A stretch of 64,000 bases of DNA from Hibiscus mutabilis (lineage: Eukaryota; Streptophyta; Magnoliopsida; Malvales; Malvaceae), in assembly GCA_019671005.1 (NCBI GenBank), contig CM033752.1, forward strand, positions 12,710,001 to 12,774,000, given 5' to 3'. The notes under the pieces are model-generated. The model was given only the letters and a program-made list of their open reading frames with translations, was not told the origin of the DNA and ran no database searches. Shown here piece by piece: positions 32,721-44,132 of this stretch. The first letter of the stretch is position 1. Each line of letters begins with the position of its first letter. A program made the position numbers and the translations under genes.

Positions 32721-34340
32721 AATTTTGTCCTCGACATTTACCTGATGGGAACAGATGCAAAAATTGCTCTAACATATCCGACTTACTCTCTCATGTGGCT
32801 TCCTCAACACCACGATGTCGCCACAACACCTAAACAAGATCAATCGTCTTGCCACGCAGAACTTTACTAGAGGAGTAAAGGATCTCCACCGATTTCTCAT
32901 CATAAGAATAATTCGGTCGCAACTCAACATCCTCAACTGGCATCACATGCGACGGATCCGAACGAAACCTCCACAACATGGCTACATAGAACACATCGTG
33001 AATCTTCTCCAACTCAAGAGGCAAACTCAACCGATATGCCATAGGACCTATACGGTCCAATAAACCTCGGACTCAACTTTCCTTTGCATCCAAAACGCAA
33101 CACCTTCTTCCAAGGCAAGAATTTCAAGAAAACCCTTTCGCCAACCACATACTCAACTTCTCTACGCTTCAAATCCGTGTAAGATTTCTGCCTATCTGAG
33201 GCTGCTTTCAAACGATCACAAATAAGCTTCACTTTCTCATCCGTGTCTTTCAACACACCAGGCATGAAAATATAATTTTACCCAACCTGAGCCCAGCACA
33301 AGGGTGTACGAAACTTTCTACCATACAAGCCTTCATACGGTGCTATCTTTATACTCACCTGATTGCTATTATTGTACGCAAACTCTACCAAAGGCAACTG
33401 CCTTTACCAAGTTCCCTGGAACACAGTGATGTAACATCTCAACATATCCTCCAAAATATGAAGAACACATTCAGGCTGACCATCCGTCTAAGGATGATAC
33501 GAAGTACTGGAATTCAAGCAATTACGCAATGCTCGATGCAAACATTCCTAAAACCTCACTATAAATCGTGAATCCCTATCCAAAATAATCAACTTGGGCA
33601 CCCTGTGCAACCTCACAATTTTAGCAACATAAAGATCCGCCAACTTATCTAAAGTATACATCGTATACACCGGTAGAAAATGTGCACACTTCGTAAACTG
33701 ATCAACAATCACCCAAATGGATTCATTTTTAGTCAGTGTCAAAGGTAACCCTGTCACAAAATCCATGGTGATCCTCTCTTATTTCTACTCCAAAATTCTC
33801 AACGGTTGCAACAACCCGGAAGAAAACTAGTGTTCAACCTTCACACGTGGACATACCATACATCTAGCAACAAAATCAGCCACATCCTTTTTCAAACCCA
33901 TCCAATAGTACTATTCCTTTAGATCACGATACATTTTGGTACTACAGGGATGCATATCAAAAAGACTAGCATGTGCATTTGTCAAAAGTATCTGCCTCAA
34001 CTCTACATCACTAGGCACCACTATCCAATATTTAAAACATAGCATCCATCACTATTAAAGTGAAAATCCGTAGGATTTCCATCCATGATGTCCTTGACAT
34101 ACGGTACCAATGCCTCGTCATAAGGTCTATTTTCCTTAATCAACTACGAAAAAGATGGCTTCACTTGCAACTCTGCCAACCAACCTCCATCACGGGTTAC
34201 ACTCAACCTCGCAAAACATGGCCCTTAACTCCACAACAGCTTTTCTACTCAAAGCATCAGCCACAACAATCGCCTTGCCCAGATGAAACTCAATTGTTAA
34301 ATCATAATCCTTAATCAACTCCAACCACCTACGTTGCCTA
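32721..34340 (-). pseudogene. Integrase with chromodomain-like tail, element C
   Basis: Minus strand: catalytic core with first Asp in MDFVTGLP (about 33766), second in ILDRDSRF (about 33570), and a DGQPECV segment (near 33490) where relatives have DGQSERV, with the Glu kept. Then YNNSNQ and GLYGRKFRTPLCW, a GPY module (LSPRFIGPY, about 33070), LPLELEKIHDVFYVAMLWR, DPSHVMP, and a decayed chromodomain-like end (WRHRGVEEATW near 32810). Frameshift near 33055 and several stops. The chromodomain of active relatives targets heterochromatin; here it is only a relic. The zinc-binding N-terminus (about 33800-34200) is too broken to outline. Confidence 0.85.
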
Positions 34341-35430
34341 AGATTCAACTCTTTTTACGACATCAAATACTTTAAACTCTTATGATTCGTGTATACAATA
34401 CACTTATCACCATAAAGGTAATGTCTCTGAATCTTCAACGCAAATACCACCGTAGCAAGCTCGAGATCATGCGCAGGATAATTGCACTCGTGCACCTTCA
34501 ATTGTCTCGAAGCATAAGCTACAACTTTCCCATCTTGCATCAACACAAACCCCAGCCCAACGCAAGATGCATCACTATAAACCAGAAACTCTTTCCCTGA
34601 CTCAGGTTGAATCAAGATTGGAGCTTGTATCAAAGCTTCCTTCAACTTTTCAAAAGCTTGTTGTCCAGCTTTCGTCCACTCAAACCATACATCCTTTTGA
34701 AACAACTTGGTTAATAAATCAGCAACCCTTGAGAATCCATCCAAAAAATGATGGTAATAACCTGCGAACCCCAAGAAACTACATACCTCTGTCACCGACT
34801 TTGGTTGCTTCCAATTTACAACCCCCTCAACCTCTTTCGGATCCACCTAGATACCTTTCACTGAAACCATATGACCAAGAAAGAACACTTCTATGATCCA
34901 AAACTCACATTTTCCCAACTTGGCGTAAAGCTAGTTATCCAATAAGGTTTGCAACACAATCTGCAAGTGTCGATCATGATCATCCTTGATACGAGAGAAC
35001 ACAAGAATATCATCAATGAACACCACTACAAATTGATCCAAAAATTCATGGAACACCCGATTCATCATATCCATAAATGTTGCAGTCACATCCGTCAACC
35101 CAAACTATATTACCAAAAGCTCGTAATGGTTGTACCTCGTATGAAGAGCAGTCTTCAACAATCTTTATCCTTAACCTTCAACTGATAGTAACCAGATCTC
35201 AGATCAATCTTGGAAAACACCGTAGCACCCTAAAATTGATCGAACAAATCATTAATTCATGACAACGGCTACTTTTTCTTAATTGTCAACTTGTTCATTT
35301 GTCGATAGTCAAAGCACATCCTTAAAGTGCCATCATTCTTTTTCACAAACAACACTAGTGCTCCACACGGTGAAACACTATGTTGGATGAAACCACGGTC
35401 TAACAATTCCTAGAGTTGCGTCTTTAACTC
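34341..35430 (-). pseudogene. Reverse transcriptase and RNase H, element C
   Basis: RNase H and RT thumb are open from 34846 to 34355 (FLGFAGYYHHFLDGFSRVA, LVYSDASCVGLGFVLMQDG, KVVAYASRQLKVHECNYP, VYTNHKSLKYLM; the Asp of the usual YTDHKSL is Asn). Upstream RT survives in pieces: FIDDILVFS at 35009-35020 (active-site Asp pair intact), FSKIDLRSGYYQLKVKDKD near 35190, and LNKLTIKKK-like sequence near 35280. Multiple stops and indels occur between 34850 and 35430. Confidence 0.88.
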
Positions 35431-36035
35431 TTTAAACTCCTTTTGTACGACACTAGAGCCATATCAGCGTACATCTCAATACAAAACTCTACCTTTCTAT
35501 CCATTGCTAATCCAAGCAACTGTTCTGAAAACACACCCAAAAAATCACAAACAGTACGGATATCTCTAGTCCTCACTTCTTCCATATTCAAGTTCTTAAC
35601 ATATGCCAAATATGCGTGACACCCACACTTTAGCAACTTTTGCACTTCCAAGGCTGAAACCCCATTAGACAAGAACTTAATATTCTCAGCCATAACGACC
35701 ACTTCATAATCATCAGCAAGTTTCAACGAAACTCACTTGACCTCAAAATTGACCACAGGTCGATGCTCGGACAACCAATCCATACCCAAAATCACATTAA
35801 AACCATGGAACAATAGCTCCATCAAATTAGCCGCAAACACGTGACCTTGAACCATCAAAGGACATCTCCTATACAACCTCCTTGTAACAACTGTCTCTCC
35901 AAAAGAACTTGTTACTTGCATACCCACATCTAACATTTCCACCTGTATACCAAGAAAATGTGCATGCTCTGCAAAATATATGAATGCGTAGAGCCAGAAT
36001 CTATTAGAGAAAATAATGACATAGAATGCAAGGTA
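35424..36035 (-). pseudogene. Protease and PR-RT linker, element C
   Basis: Active site LIDSGSTHSYIL is intact (Asp codon 35999-36001), followed by a frameshift. A second frame (35942-35733) then carries VTSSFGETVVTRRLYRRCP, LMVQGHVFAANLMELLFHG and NVILGMDWLSEH. The linker (35726-35424) reads LADDYEVVVMAENIKFLS and VCDFLGVFSEQLLGL. The enzyme is retropepsin-like. Confidence 0.88.
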
Positions 36036-36059
36036 AAAGTATCGGCTATCACATCCGTG

Positions 36060-37332
36060 TCATTTCTCCCTTCATACTACATATAGATCCTTGCTGGTCC
36101 ACCACCCTTAGGTGGAACTGCCATTGTATGTGTTATCGTCCTCTGTCCTTCCTCCCTACACTAGAAATATCCTCGATCGTTCCTACACCATCTCTGTGGT
36201 GCAACAATAGATGCAGGTTCCTGTCTACCCCTACCAAGCAACGAACATTCACGTCTCATATGTTCCATGGATCCATAACTCTAACAAGAATTTTCAGCCA
36301 CAACTGCAGAATTCTACCCCTCTCTGGCCAAACTCGGGCAATCTCTCCTTAAATGATCTCGCGATCCATATACCCAACAAACATTATGTGTTGTTCTGAC
36401 CTAGGTACTCTGTCCATGCGATCCTTGCCCAACACCATCTATGCCACGTCTATCATCTAGATGAAACCTCCTATCTTGGTGCATCTTGGTCTGACAACAA
36501 CCATAACCAAAATCCGCGGCTCTCTTCCCCTAGCCATAACCTTTAGAACGAAGAGATAAACCCAAACATTACTCAATATCCTTCTCCCGTGTAACCAACA
36601 TGTCGAAATCAATATAGTCAGTGGCCAACATATATGTCTTAATATCCTACACCAATCCGTAATGGAATCGATGACAGTGATGCCTCTCATTTGGCACCAA
36701 CTCAGGTACATACTGACTCAGCCTCACAAACTATACCTTATACTCAGATACTGACATACTGCCCTGAACCAAGGCCATGAACTCATGTTTCTTTTCGTCC
36801 AAGATCTAACTCCCAGATACTTCCTTCTAAAGGCAGCTTGGAATAATTCCCATGTCACATCACTGGGTTCTATACCCGTGATCATAGTGTTCCACCAACT
36901 GTATGCATCTCCCTACAACAGGGACACAACACATCCCAGCTTACATGCATCATTACGCCAATACGCCCATCTGATCTATACTGGGAAACCACTCTTTGGA
37001 TACCTCGGGTGCCTGCCAACCCTTTAAATTTAACTCCCCCAAGACTACGCAAACGCTCTAACAGCAACCCTAGATTAACAACAACAGTGGGTGTCAGTGC
37101 AGATATATGAACTCTAGCCATTGCGGCCTAAAACGCTCCAATCATCGCCCGAACCAAAGGCGTCATATCATCATACACTAGATTAGGTGGTGCAGGTGGT
37201 ACTTGCTCCACTCTCTCATGAGGATTAGGCGGAGGAGGTGGCAATCCCTCAAAAGTGCACAACCTCACCCTCAACCCTCTTCTCTATGGCAGCAACATTC
37301 CCACTCAATCGTAATTTTATCCTCAGTGGCAT
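36060..37332 (-). pseudogene. Gag, element C
   Basis: Start ATG at 37330-37332 (MPLRIKLRLSGNVAAIEKRV). Capsid domain: KLGCVVSLL-stop-GDAYSWWNTM, VTWELFQAAFRRKYLGVRS (about 36800-36960) and ELVPNERHHCHRFHYGLV with YIDFDMLVTREKDIE (about 36590-36710). Two zinc knuckles follow at 36340-36381 and 36245-36286, both with the second Cys changed to Tyr (C-W-V-Y-G... and C-stop-S-Y-G...). Many stops. The mutations are mostly the G-to-A kind on the coding strand. Confidence 0.85.
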
Positions 37333-37573
37333 CGTATGAAAATGTATCTAAGGCATGATAATACACCAAAACAAAAACAATCAAGCCAGCGTTGAGCAAG
37401 GATCCAAGACTTTCATTTCAAATCAAAATCATTTTATAGTTGTAAAATAAGGCAATGTATCCCCAAACATACCCCAACATGGCATATTTCAAACACCGTA
37501 CATATAAACAATCACCGTGCATAGCAAACAACATTTTACATTCATCAACAACATCTCAATTTTCATAAACCTT
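37333..37573 (-). other. Element C 5' leader
   Basis: About 240 bp between primer site and gag start, AT-rich, no frame. Words such as ACCAAAACAAAAACAATCA and TTGGATCC recur in the D and E leaders. Confidence 0.6.
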
Positions 37574-37585
37574 GCTCTGATACCA
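37574..37585 (-). other. Primer binding site (initiator Met tRNA), element C
   Basis: The minus strand reads TGGTATCAGAGC, a perfect 12-nt match, five bases inside the LTR. Confidence 0.92.
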
Positions 37586-37590
37586 ACAAA

Positions 37591-40500
37591 TGTAACCCCC
37601 TTAGCTTGACCTAGCCAAAACCGAACTAAAATAATCACATTAGATTTTTTGAAGCAAACCTGAGCTAATAACCTAAATTGATCCTTTATTTTTATCTTTC
37701 CTAAATGCATCAATATAAGCAATTGAACATACTTCAGCAGAAATGTTACATTTAAAACAGATTTCAAAATGGGGTTCAATTGCTTATATTAGGGACCAAA
37801 AGTAATTTTCACAAATTAAGGGTCTTATTTAAAATTTAGGTTACCAATCCTTTATTAGTCCAATATCATGCTCACATGTTAAATTCCAACTCAAAACAAT
37901 CATTCGAACACATTCAATTGCTTTCATAACATTCAGAGACTAATCTACAAGATTTCCAAACTTCAACAAACTAATATGCATAAACACAACAAGGCATACC
38001 GGTACAGACTGCTTAACAAACATAACGACTACTCGTACCGATACACGTATATCCATATCGATATAGTGTGTTGACCCACCCGTACCGATATAGCCTTGAA
38101 CTCGTACCAATCCTCTTGTAATTTCTCTAAACCCAAAATTCCAGTGACCAAAATGTTTACTGATACAGTACCCCATGTATCGATACGACTCTTTAAAAAT
38201 GAAGAAGGCATACCAGCATCTAACCCGTGTACTAACACCAGTACAAAAATTCCTTAAGGCATGCCGATATGGTGTGTAGGCGTACCGATACTCTTTGTTA
38301 AATTTCGATGGATTAAGCCTTCTTAGAACCCGCGTACTGATCCTTGGGTACCCGTATCGGTACAAAATGGTCTATAATGACCTCTAGGTCTAACACATGA
38401 CACTTTGGCTCAATCTCAAAACATTCAACATATTACTAAACATTATACATCACCAAGAACATGCTTAACATCAACATACCAACATTTCAAATCATCCTAG
38501 CAAGCCTAACACAATCATCCACATCATCTAGAGGCATACTTCCTACTCAACATGTAAAAACCTCAAACCAACCTCAAACAAATATAAAATGGCCAATTAC
38601 ACATCCAAAAATCAACATAAACTTGCAAAACCAGTGAGTTTAGCAAACAACCCTCCCAAATATCAAATGACCACATTGTTTTTATTACTACAAGTCTAGA
38701 TCAAAACCATACTTTTGCAAACAAGTCCTTAGATTCTTTCCTTGCTTCCTCACTGCCCTCTAACCTTTAATTCTCTGCATTGAACGAAAAAGAGAGCGTA
38801 AACACACTAGGCTTAGTGAGTAATGCTCAAAAGCTAACCACCATCAATGCATTTAAAACCATTTAACCATCATTTTGAAAACCACTTTCCAAAACTCTTT
38901 ACAACATCATTTCAACATCACGCCTTATCAAGCCACACACTTAACATTTTCAAAACATGCGTATTAAACCATATACAATATATATCATGGATCAACGCGA
39001 AATCCCATTTGCTACCCTCAATTTAAGTCTTCCCATGCATACTACCAATGCAATGCTTAAAAATTAAAACATGTTTAAACCACATTAAACAACATAATCC
39101 ATCTCATGATACATCATAAATTATATTGGCTTACAAGTGATCATTAACCAAATTACACTTTACAAAACATAACATTGGATACACGAATTCAAAAAGTGTT
39201 CCCAACACTTCAAGCCATCACAACCGAAAATAAAGGTACGTTTACAACTGGGTACAATCACAACCCCACACATCGGTTGGATGCATAACCCACTAATGAG
39301 ATTTTTCGGTACAAAGATCAAAAACCCTTGACCATTAGGGTATTTGGATGGAGTTTACAGTACATCGGATCAAAACCCCTTAACATCGAGGTGACTTTTT
39401 ATAGTGCACTATCAATCCTATGGCTGGCCAACTATATTCGATAACATTTTCAAACCTTTTCGTACCATCACTTACCAATATAATTCATTTTACTAACATT
39501 AACTCACTATTTCATATGCATTGTCAAAATCATTTAACCAATGCAATAAAATTTGCATTAACCAATGTTTAAAAAACATTAACAAGAAATGCATTACCTC
39601 ACAATGCATCAACATCATCATATAACCAATTTTTAGCATTAAACTGTGCTAAAAAATGCATATACAGTGAGTAATTAATTCATTAAAACAAGTGCATAAG
39701 AAAACCAATTGCCAAACGGAGTTCGAGGGGGAATTCATCCTTTACTTACTTTTGAGCTTAGACCAGCATTTCAAGCTTGATCTAAACCCCCAAACACAAC
39801 TTTCAAACCCTTGAAAATCTGTAAATAACGTTCTCACTCACCGACACGCAAAGCCTGGCTTGCCGATACAGTAAACACACCTCCAAAGATTTTGAAACGT
39901 CCGTTCAAGCTTCAAGACCAACTTCTCATATTTTATCCACACAAAAATAGAGTATTCAATGCATCAAAATGCATTCAACATCCCAGCAACAACAATTCGC
40001 ATAAATCCAGAACATCCACTACTCAATTTCACTCCACATCAACTGAAATCAACATCAAACATCTTCCAAACTTAACCCAGCCAAAACCTAACATTTTAAC
40101 CCATCAATTAACATCTAAAAACACAACAACATCATCCTTATACCTTTAACATTTATTAAACCTCCTCAACACCTCAAACACTCACAACTAACAACCTAAC
40201 AAATTAGAGGTTCACTTAGTTTTAGGATTCCAATGTTAAAGCCTACTTATTAACATTATTAAACATCAAAATCATGATTAGAATCAATCAAGAACTCGGC
40301 AAACCAAAGCCTATAAGAAAATTCATCAATCCAATAAATTAAACCTTGATTTAACCAATTTTCCATTGTTAAATCCTCAAATCAAGTTAGAAAACATGTG
40401 TAAAGGATCAATAACTTGGGAATTTCAGAAAAGAACACTATAGTAGAGGAGAAGAACGAACTTCACCTCTAATGGCTGCCTTTCCCTTTAATTGTATGAG

Positions 40501-41092
40501 TTTTCTTGAGAAAATAAGATCAAATCAAATAGGTTTTGCTAGGAAACCATTAAAGATTAGTTTGAAAATAAAAGAATGTTGAAATCAAGTATTTACTTGA
40601 GCAAATTGAAATGGAAAAGAGTGTTTGGCTGGAGAGAATTTGAGGGAAAACTTTTGGTAAAAAGTTAGTTATATCAAATTGTTTAAAGCTTTTTAATTAT
40701 CCAATTGATTCTCCAAGGCTATTTATATTATTTAAAAACCATTTAAAATAGCCAATTAAGGGGAAAAGTCTGATATTAGACTTTGGGTAAATAGCTTCTT
40801 AAAGATTCAATTTTTTGACCCTTTACAAAATAGTCACTATAAGCAGTTTTAAAACTTTACATTTTGGTCACTAATCAAAATGTCTAATTTCGAGACCTTT
40901 TTTTGTAAAATTAATTTTACCAAATTCATTTACATATTAAATAATGTTTTTAGAATATTTTTTCATACTTTTATCTCACCCAAAAATATTTATTTTGAAT
41001 TAAATCCTAAAACTGACTTGAACCTCTAATTCAATCTATCAGACCGTCTAAACCACCTAGATAACTCCTAGGCCCAAAATTGGGGTGTTACA
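37591..41092 (-). repeat. 5' LTR of element C
   Basis: 3502 bp, plus-strand ends TGTAACCCCC...TGGGGTGTTACA. Same family as 29621-32704 and the solo LTR, and related to the plus-strand D, E and L1 LTRs in reverse. Contains a GTACCGGTAC cluster at 38000-38375. No genes. Confidence 0.93.
38000..38375. repeat. GTACCGGTAC near-palindrome cluster, C 5' LTR
   Basis: GTACCGATAC, CATATCGATATAG, GTACCGATATAG, GTATCGATACG, TGCCGATATGG, GTACCGATAC, GTATCGGTAC and others, aligned with the cluster in the 3' LTR of the same element. Confidence 0.82.
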
Positions 41093-41096
41093 GATC

Positions 41097-42985
41097 AACT
41101 TGAATCAGGTAAAGAGTTTGTTGTTTATAGTGATGCATTTTTTGCTAGTTTGGGGTGTATGTTAATACAAGACGGGAAAGTTGTAGCTTATACATCTAGA
41201 CAGTTGAAGGTGCATCAACACAATTATCCTATGCACGATTTAGAACTTGTTGTAGTGGTGTTTGCATTGAAAATTTGGAGATATTATCTGTATGGTGAAA
41301 ATTGTATTATGTACACGGATCACAAGAGTTTGAAGTATTTGATGTTCCAAAAGGAGTTGAATATTAGGCAACGTCGATGGTTAGAGTTGCTTAAGGATTA
41401 TGATTTGACGATTAAGTATCATTCAGGTAAAGCTAATGTGGCAGCTGATGCCTTAAGTAGGAAGGTTACAATAGAGTTGAGGGTAATATTTGCACGGCTA
41501 AGTGTGACACGTGATGGGGGTTTATTGGCTGAGTTGCAAGTGAAACCATCATTAGTACAACTGATAAAGGAAAAGTAACCGTACGATGATTCGTTGGTTC
41601 CACATGTTAAGGATGTGATGAAAGGTAATCTGACATATTTTTGTTTTGATGATGATGGTGTCTTGTATTTTAGGGTCGAATAGTTGTGCCAGGTGATATT
41701 GTTTTGAGGCGCATTATTTTGACGAAGGCTTATTCTAGTCCTTTTGCTATGCATCAAGGTAGTACAAAAATGTATCGAGATTTAAAGGAGAAGTACTATT
41801 GCGTTGGTTTGAAGAAGGATGTAGCAAAGTTTGTTGTCGATGTATAGTGTGTCAGCGTGTTAAGGCTGAGAATCAGTTTCCTTCTGGATTATTACAACTG
41901 TTAGGGATTCCAAAATGGAAGTGGGAGAGAATTACCATGGATTTTGTAACGAGTTTGCCTTTTACGCCGTCAAGAAAGAATTCTGTTTGGGTAATTGTGG
42001 GTTGGTTTACAAAATGTGCACATTTTCTGGCAATACATACGACTTATACGTTTGATAGGTTAACGAATATGTATATTGCTGAGATTGTGAGGTTGTATGG
42101 GGTACCTAAGTCTATCGTGTCGGATAGGGATCTGCATTTTACATCAATGTTTTGGGAGTGATTGCTTAGAGCTTTGGGTACACGGTTAATTTTAGTACTT
42201 CGTATCATCCTCAGTCAGGTGGTCAGTTTAAACGTGTTATCCAACTGTTATAGGATATGTTGCGGTGTTGCATCATTGATTTTCAAGGAATGTGGGAGAA
42301 GCAACTCCCGTTGGTAGATTTTTTTTATAACAATAGTTATCAAGCGAGCATTCAAATGGCTCTGTATGAAGCTTTGTATGGTAGGTGGTGTCATACGCCA
42401 CTTTGTTGGGATGAGGCAGGAGAGAAGTATGTTTCTTTGCCTGATGTGTTGAAAGACATCAATAAGAAGGTGAAGCTTATTAGTGATCAATTGAAGATGA
42501 CATCAGATAGGCAAAAGTCCTATGTTGATTTGAAGCGTAGGGAGATTGAATTTGCAATTGGTGAAAAAGTGTTTCTAAAAGTTTTGCCTTGGAAGAAGGT
42601 GATGAGGTTTGGACGAAAGGGGAAGTTGCGCGGTTCATTGGGCCTTACAATGTATTAGAGCATGTTGGTCCAGTTGCTTATAGGTTAAGGTTGCCCATGG
42701 AGTTTGAAAAGATGCATGGTATGCTCCATGTGTCGATGCTTCAGAAGTATAGATCGAACCCATCGCATGTGATGCCTGATGAAGAGATTGAGTTAAATTC
42801 GAATTTGACCTATGATGAGGAACGACTAAAAATATTGGATACTAGTAGTAAGGTTTTTTGTGGGAAGACAGTTGATTTGGTAAACGTGCTGTGACGACAT
42901 CGAGGTGTTGATGAAGCCACGTGGGAAAGTAAGGAGAACATGAAAAAGTAGTTCCCTTAGCTTTTTCAATCAGGTAAATTTTGAG
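41097..42985 (+). pseudogene. RNase H, integrase and chromodomain-like tail, element D (right half of pol)
   Basis: Continues the pol sentence cut at 29620: LESGKEFVVYSDAF, LIQDGKVVAYTSRQLKVH, MYTDHKSLKYLM and VAADALSRK (RNase H, 41097-41470). Integrase follows with a zinc module (HQGSTKMYRDLKEKYY ... CIVC, about 41755-41850), a core with MDFVTSLPF and VSDRDLHFTS, then Q-S-G-G-Q-F-K-R-V-I. Here the catalytic Glu of the usual DGQSERVI is Lys (codon 42230-42232). The C-terminal part has FIGPYNVLEHVGPVAYRLRL, DPSHVMP-like NPSHVMPDEE, and the relic RHRGVDEATWESKENMKK. Breaks: stops near 41578, 42160 and 42892, and a frameshift near 42625. Confidence 0.9.
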
Positions 42986-42998
42986 GACAAAATTTCTT

Positions 42999-43012
42999 AA
43001 GTGGTGGAGAGT
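42999..43012 (+). other. Polypurine tract of element D (degraded)
   Basis: AAGTGGTGGAGAGT directly before the 3' LTR; the C element has AAGGGGGAGAGT in the same place. Confidence 0.75.
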
Positions 43013-43690
43013 TGTAACGCCCCAAATTTGAGCCTAGAAGTTCGCTAGGTGGATTAGACGGTTCGAGTGAACCGGATTAGTCGATTCGATCAAGTTTTGG
43101 GAATTAAATCATAATAAATATTTTTAACACGAAATAAAATATGGAAAATGGTGAAAAATACTTAATTATTATTTTGAGGGTTTTGGTAAACTCAATTTAA
43201 TGGAATAATTTTGAAAATTGTTTTGGTGACTAAATTGTAAAAGGGTCAAAACTTAGAATCTTTAAGTAGCTAATTTACCAATGTTTTTAATCACACTTTC
43301 CCCTTAATTTAGGCTATTTTAAATGGTTTTAAAATGTTTATTAAATAGAAATAAATAGATTTTATTAAAAATATTTTTAAAAGATGATTTACTTTTCTCA
43401 CGTAACAACTTTTGCTCTGAACATTTCTCTCAATTTTCCTAACAGCGAAATTACCTCTCTTGCTCCAAGATGACCATGAATCAATTCTTCTTGATCTCAT
43501 TTTGATTTCTCAATTGATTTCTTTAATTTCTATATCAAATCTTACTTGTTTTCTTGGAGATTTCACTCAAATCATGCCAATTAAGGGAGAAGCCAACCAT
43601 TAGAGGTGATTTTCGTTTCTCTCCTCTAATCAAAGGTTCTTTACTGAAATTCCCAAGTTCTTGGTTAGTTTTCATACGAAATTGGTGGAT
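43013..43690 (+). repeat. 3' LTR of element D, first 678 bp
   Basis: Starts TGTAACGCCCC and is collinear from 43193 with the D 5' LTR at 20441. It is cut at 43690 by the LTR of element E; the remainder should lie beyond the window. Confidence 0.88.
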
Positions 43691-44132
43691 TGTAACGCCC
43701 TTGTTTTGGGTCTAGCGGTTTAAGGCCTAATTATATGGTCTGGTGGACCGGATTAGGGATTCGAGTCGGATTTGGGATTAAATATTTTTTTGGAGTGATT
43801 TAAAAATATATAAAATGGTTAAAATTATTATTTAATATATAGATAATATTGGTGAAATCAATTTGAGAAAATTGAAATTGGAAGAGTGACATTTTGGTTT
43901 GTGACCAAAATGTAAATTTTCAAAACTCTTTTTAAGTGGTGACTAGTTTGTAAAAGGATCAAATTCTTAGAATCCTTAAGGAGCTATTTTACCAAACTTT
44001 TGCTGGTGGTTTCTTCCCTCAATTAAGGATTTTTAACATGTGTTTTATTAATTAATAAAAAGGGGTTTTAATATTAAAAGGTAGTTATTGATTTTATAAA
44101 GATTTGAAGTAAACTTTTCTCTCAACCTTTCT
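43691..44132 (+). repeat. 5' LTR of element E, first 442 bp
   Basis: Starts TGTAACGCCC inside the D LTR and is interrupted after TTTCT at 44132 by the tandem block. It continues at 59381. The word flanking the insertion (AACTTTTCTCTCAACTTT) is found uninterrupted in L1 at 4569-4586, which gives the pre-insertion order. Confidence 0.9.
44128..44132. other. Target site duplication, left copy (tandem LARD block)
   Basis: TTTCT, identical to 59376-59380 at the far end of the 15.2 kb block. Confidence 0.92.

Larger units (their letters stand above)
29621..41092 (-). mobile_element. Chromovirus C (Tekay/Del-type), full-length but dead
   Basis: Minus strand: 5' LTR (37591-41092), initiator-Met primer site (37574-37585), gag, protease, RT, RNase H, integrase with chromodomain-like tail, polypurine tract (32705-32720), 3' LTR (29621-32704). 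About 11.5 kb. It sits inside the pol of element D in the opposite orientation, with a GATTC target duplication. Each reading frame has stops and shifts. Domain order gag-PR-RT-RH-IN and the C-terminal tail place it in the chromoviruses. Confidence 0.93.
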
